A stretch of DNA of 9,551 bases. It comes from Candidatus Aenigmarchaeota archaeon ex4484_52. GTDB taxonomy: Archaea > EX4484-52. The translations under genes were made by a program, and so were the position numbers. The notes under the pieces are model-generated. The model made no database searches, had not been told where the DNA came from, and saw nothing but the letters and a program-made list of their open reading frames with translations. Each line of letters starts with the position of its first letter. The stretch's first letter is position 1. Shown one piece after another: positions 7,871 to 9,551 of the stretch. The DNA lies in contig NJDR01000042.1 in assembly GCA_002254415.1 (NCBI GenBank), forward strand, positions 1 through 9,551, read 5' to 3'.

Positions 7871-9551
7871 AGCCAATTCTTTTATTTTCAAGCCCAATTA
7901 ATAATTCAAATATATCATCTCAATATATTTTATTTAAACTAAACATTACAGAACAAACAAATACAACCTGCAAATATTATACAAACATAACAAATGATTT
8001 AAACAATTCAATCGAGTTTCAGACAAACACAACACAGACAAAAGAATTTTATTTAAATATTTCCAAAACAGGTTATATTAATTTTACAGCAGATTGCTTT
8101 GACGGAGCGGCAAACAAAAACTCAACATCAGTTTTTTTTAATTTTACTAAAATGGATTTGAACATTACAAACAAAATAACAAATATTGTTGCTAATGATA
8201 CAATTACATTAAAATTAAATATAACTTACCATAATACATTTCCAATAAAAGATACACAAAATTTTACTTGGACTATTTTAATAAATCAGGAAGAATGCAA
8301 TTATACAAATGCACAATTTAATAATGAGGATAATTTAACTCATCTCAATTGCACAGCACCAAAATTAGATGGCAATCCAATTTCTAATAATTTGTCTGTC
8401 TCTGCTAATTATTCTGGAATTTTTTTAGATAATTACAATAATAATATTTCTTATTTTTTTGCCAATAAAACAAACGCAATTGTTTACAAAGACATTACAG
8501 CACCAAGCATTTTATTTTATTATAATCTGACAAATCAAAGCAATGCAAATTTTAATAAAACCGCTTCTTTCTATATTGGAAACAATGCTTCTTTTTGCAT
8601 TAATGTCTCTGATAATTGGGCTGGGACTAAGAATGTTTCTGTAAGAATTATATCTCCAAATGAAACACAAATATTTTATCTTGAAAACAAAACACAACTT
8701 AATTTCAATACTCCAAATTCAACTTCTCTATGGTGCTTGAATGAAAATTTTACATTGCTCGGGGACTATAAAGTAAATTTTTCAATAAATGATTCAAACA
8801 ATAATTTATTTGACAATAATCTATATTATTTTGAAATATATGAAAATAAAACCCTTAATTTTACAAGTTTGGAAAATGTAGATAATGCAACTCTGAATTT
8901 TAAATTATATATTCCAAACACAAAAATACTTATTGATGAATTTGAGATAAACGAAAGTCAACTAGATTCTGTAATTCATAATCGTTCATATGATGCAAGA
9001 ATTATTATTAATTTTTCAGATTACAAACATTCTGTATTATTTAAAAATGCAAGTTTTACCAGAAATTTAATAAATATATTAAATGCAACTCCTGTTAATA
9101 CTTCTATTATAATTCCTCCAATAGCACCTAATGATAATAATAATTATGATAAATTTAATTACATTGTTGGACTTTCTGTTTCATCTGTTTTAGATTCAAG
9201 TGCAGATTTAAGTTTGGAATATGGCAATATAGGCGGTATTGGTGCTACAAAGGATTTTGTAATATATAGATGCAATTCATATAATATTGGTCAATGTAAT
9301 AGTTGGAATTGTATTAAACAAAATAAAGATATTTTTTTTGATCGTGGCAATAAAATACTTACTTTTTCTGTTAATTCATTTTCAACATATCTTGTAGTTG
9401 AAAGAGGTATAGAAAAAGATATGTCTCCCCATCCGGGTAGCAGTAGCGGAAGCAGCAGCGGCAGCGGCTCTGGCACAACCACAACAACAATTATAAATAC
9501 TCCAACAAATCAGACAATACAATCTGTCTGTGGAAACAACATCTGCGAAAT
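7840..9551 (+). CDS. Second Ig-like surface protein, main part (3'-partial, 5' part in another frame)
   Basis: The frame is open without a stop from 7840 through the last base: 570 complete codons. No start codon occurs before ATG 8152, which is inside a domain, so this is a continuation and not an independent gene. Domains in order: an Ig-like unit opening DTIKP with a likely disulphide pair (Cys codons 7969 and 8095; about 7864-8157), a unit with C-T-A-P-K (Cys 8350), a unit opening DITAP near 8491, then a membrane-proximal module with C-x7-C-x2-W (Cys 9271 and 9295, Trp 9304), a Ser/Gly stalk and CGNNICE inside the 104-bp repeat. Sequons are dense and there is no membrane helix. It resembles the C-terminal third of the first surface protein in order and spacing but lacks that protein's long distal array. 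By analogy, a NEW3-TM-ATPase part may follow beyond the edge. Confidence 0.8.
7852..7870 (+). other. Frame break inside the second surface-protein gene
   Basis: The signal-peptide frame and the main ectodomain frame overlap only at 7840-7870. A stop (TAA 7837-7839) closes the downstream frame on the left, and TAA 7868-7870 closes the upstream frame on the right. One extra T in the TTTT run at 7852-7855 restores a continuous protein. No canonical -1 slippery heptamer in the correct phase is visible, so an indel or sequencing error is favoured over programmed recoding. Confidence 0.55.
9448..9551 (+). repeat. 104-bp perfect direct repeat, copy 2 (reaches the window edge)
   Basis: Identical to 5593-5696 at all 104 positions, in the same reading frame, encoding the stalk and CGNNICE of the second surface protein. 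It is preceded by a second short Gly/Ser run (GSSS at 9436-9447) that is not part of the match. Identity runs to the last base, so the repeat may be longer than seen. The region just upstream (9241-9447) shows only motif-level similarity to its counterpart, so the homogeneity is confined to the stalk. Confidence 0.97.

Noticed and set aside
5593..9551. Composite transposon or IS bounded by the 104-bp direct repeats
   Set aside because: No transposase or integrase lies between the repeats, the repeats lack terminal inverted ends and they encode part of each protein.
1..9551. CRISPR array, tRNA or rRNA genes
   Set aside because: No regularly spaced short repeats and no cloverleaf-like or rRNA-like GC-rich segment seen on either strand by eye.

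Overview
The window is strongly AT-rich and every supported gene lies on the + strand. It looks like DNA from a small-genome archaeon, most likely of the DPANN type (Pacearchaeota/Woesearchaeota-like). This rests on Asn/Ile/Lys/Thr-rich surface proteins packed with N-x-S/T sequons, Ig/NEW3-type extracellular folds ending in a CGNxxCE motif, a membrane-anchored HerA/VirB4-like (DUF87-type) ATPase, AGA/AGG arginine codons and no clear Shine-Dalgarno sites. The lineage is an inference from protein style; no rRNA or tRNA gene is present.

Region by region: (1) 1-5703 is the C-terminal 1900 residues of a giant surface protein, open through the left edge. It carries a series of Ig-like units, two jelly-roll/carbohydrate-binding-like domains, an acidic glycine linker, a membrane-proximal module and a Gly/Ser/Thr-rich stalk with CGNNICE, and then stops abruptly. 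(2) 5699-7480, in another frame and without a credible start of its own, continues with the end of a NEW3-like domain, a second beta domain, one transmembrane helix and a cytoplasmic HerA-type ATPase with intact Walker A and B motifs. Parts 1 and 2 read best as one outside-to-inside protein split by a one-base frameshift at about 5696-5703. (3) 7511-9551 is a second, shorter surface protein. A start codon and signal peptide lie in 7511-7870, then a frame change, and the rest runs open to the right edge (7840-9551). It is a distant paralogue of the C-terminal part of protein 1.

The most striking structural feature is a perfect 104-bp direct repeat (5593-5696 and 9448-9551). It encodes the Gly/Ser/Thr stalk plus CGNNICE in both ectodomain genes, in the same frame, while the coding sequence just upstream is highly diverged. 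The second copy runs to the last base of the window. This could be a recombination or gene-conversion joint that lets different ectodomains share one stalk and perhaps one TM-ATPase module. It could also mark an assembly-graph fork. The sequence alone does not decide.

If the reading is right, the genes form a surface-recognition system: variable, glycosylated, possibly glycan-binding exodomains connected through a stalk and one membrane helix to a cytoplasmic P-loop motor.
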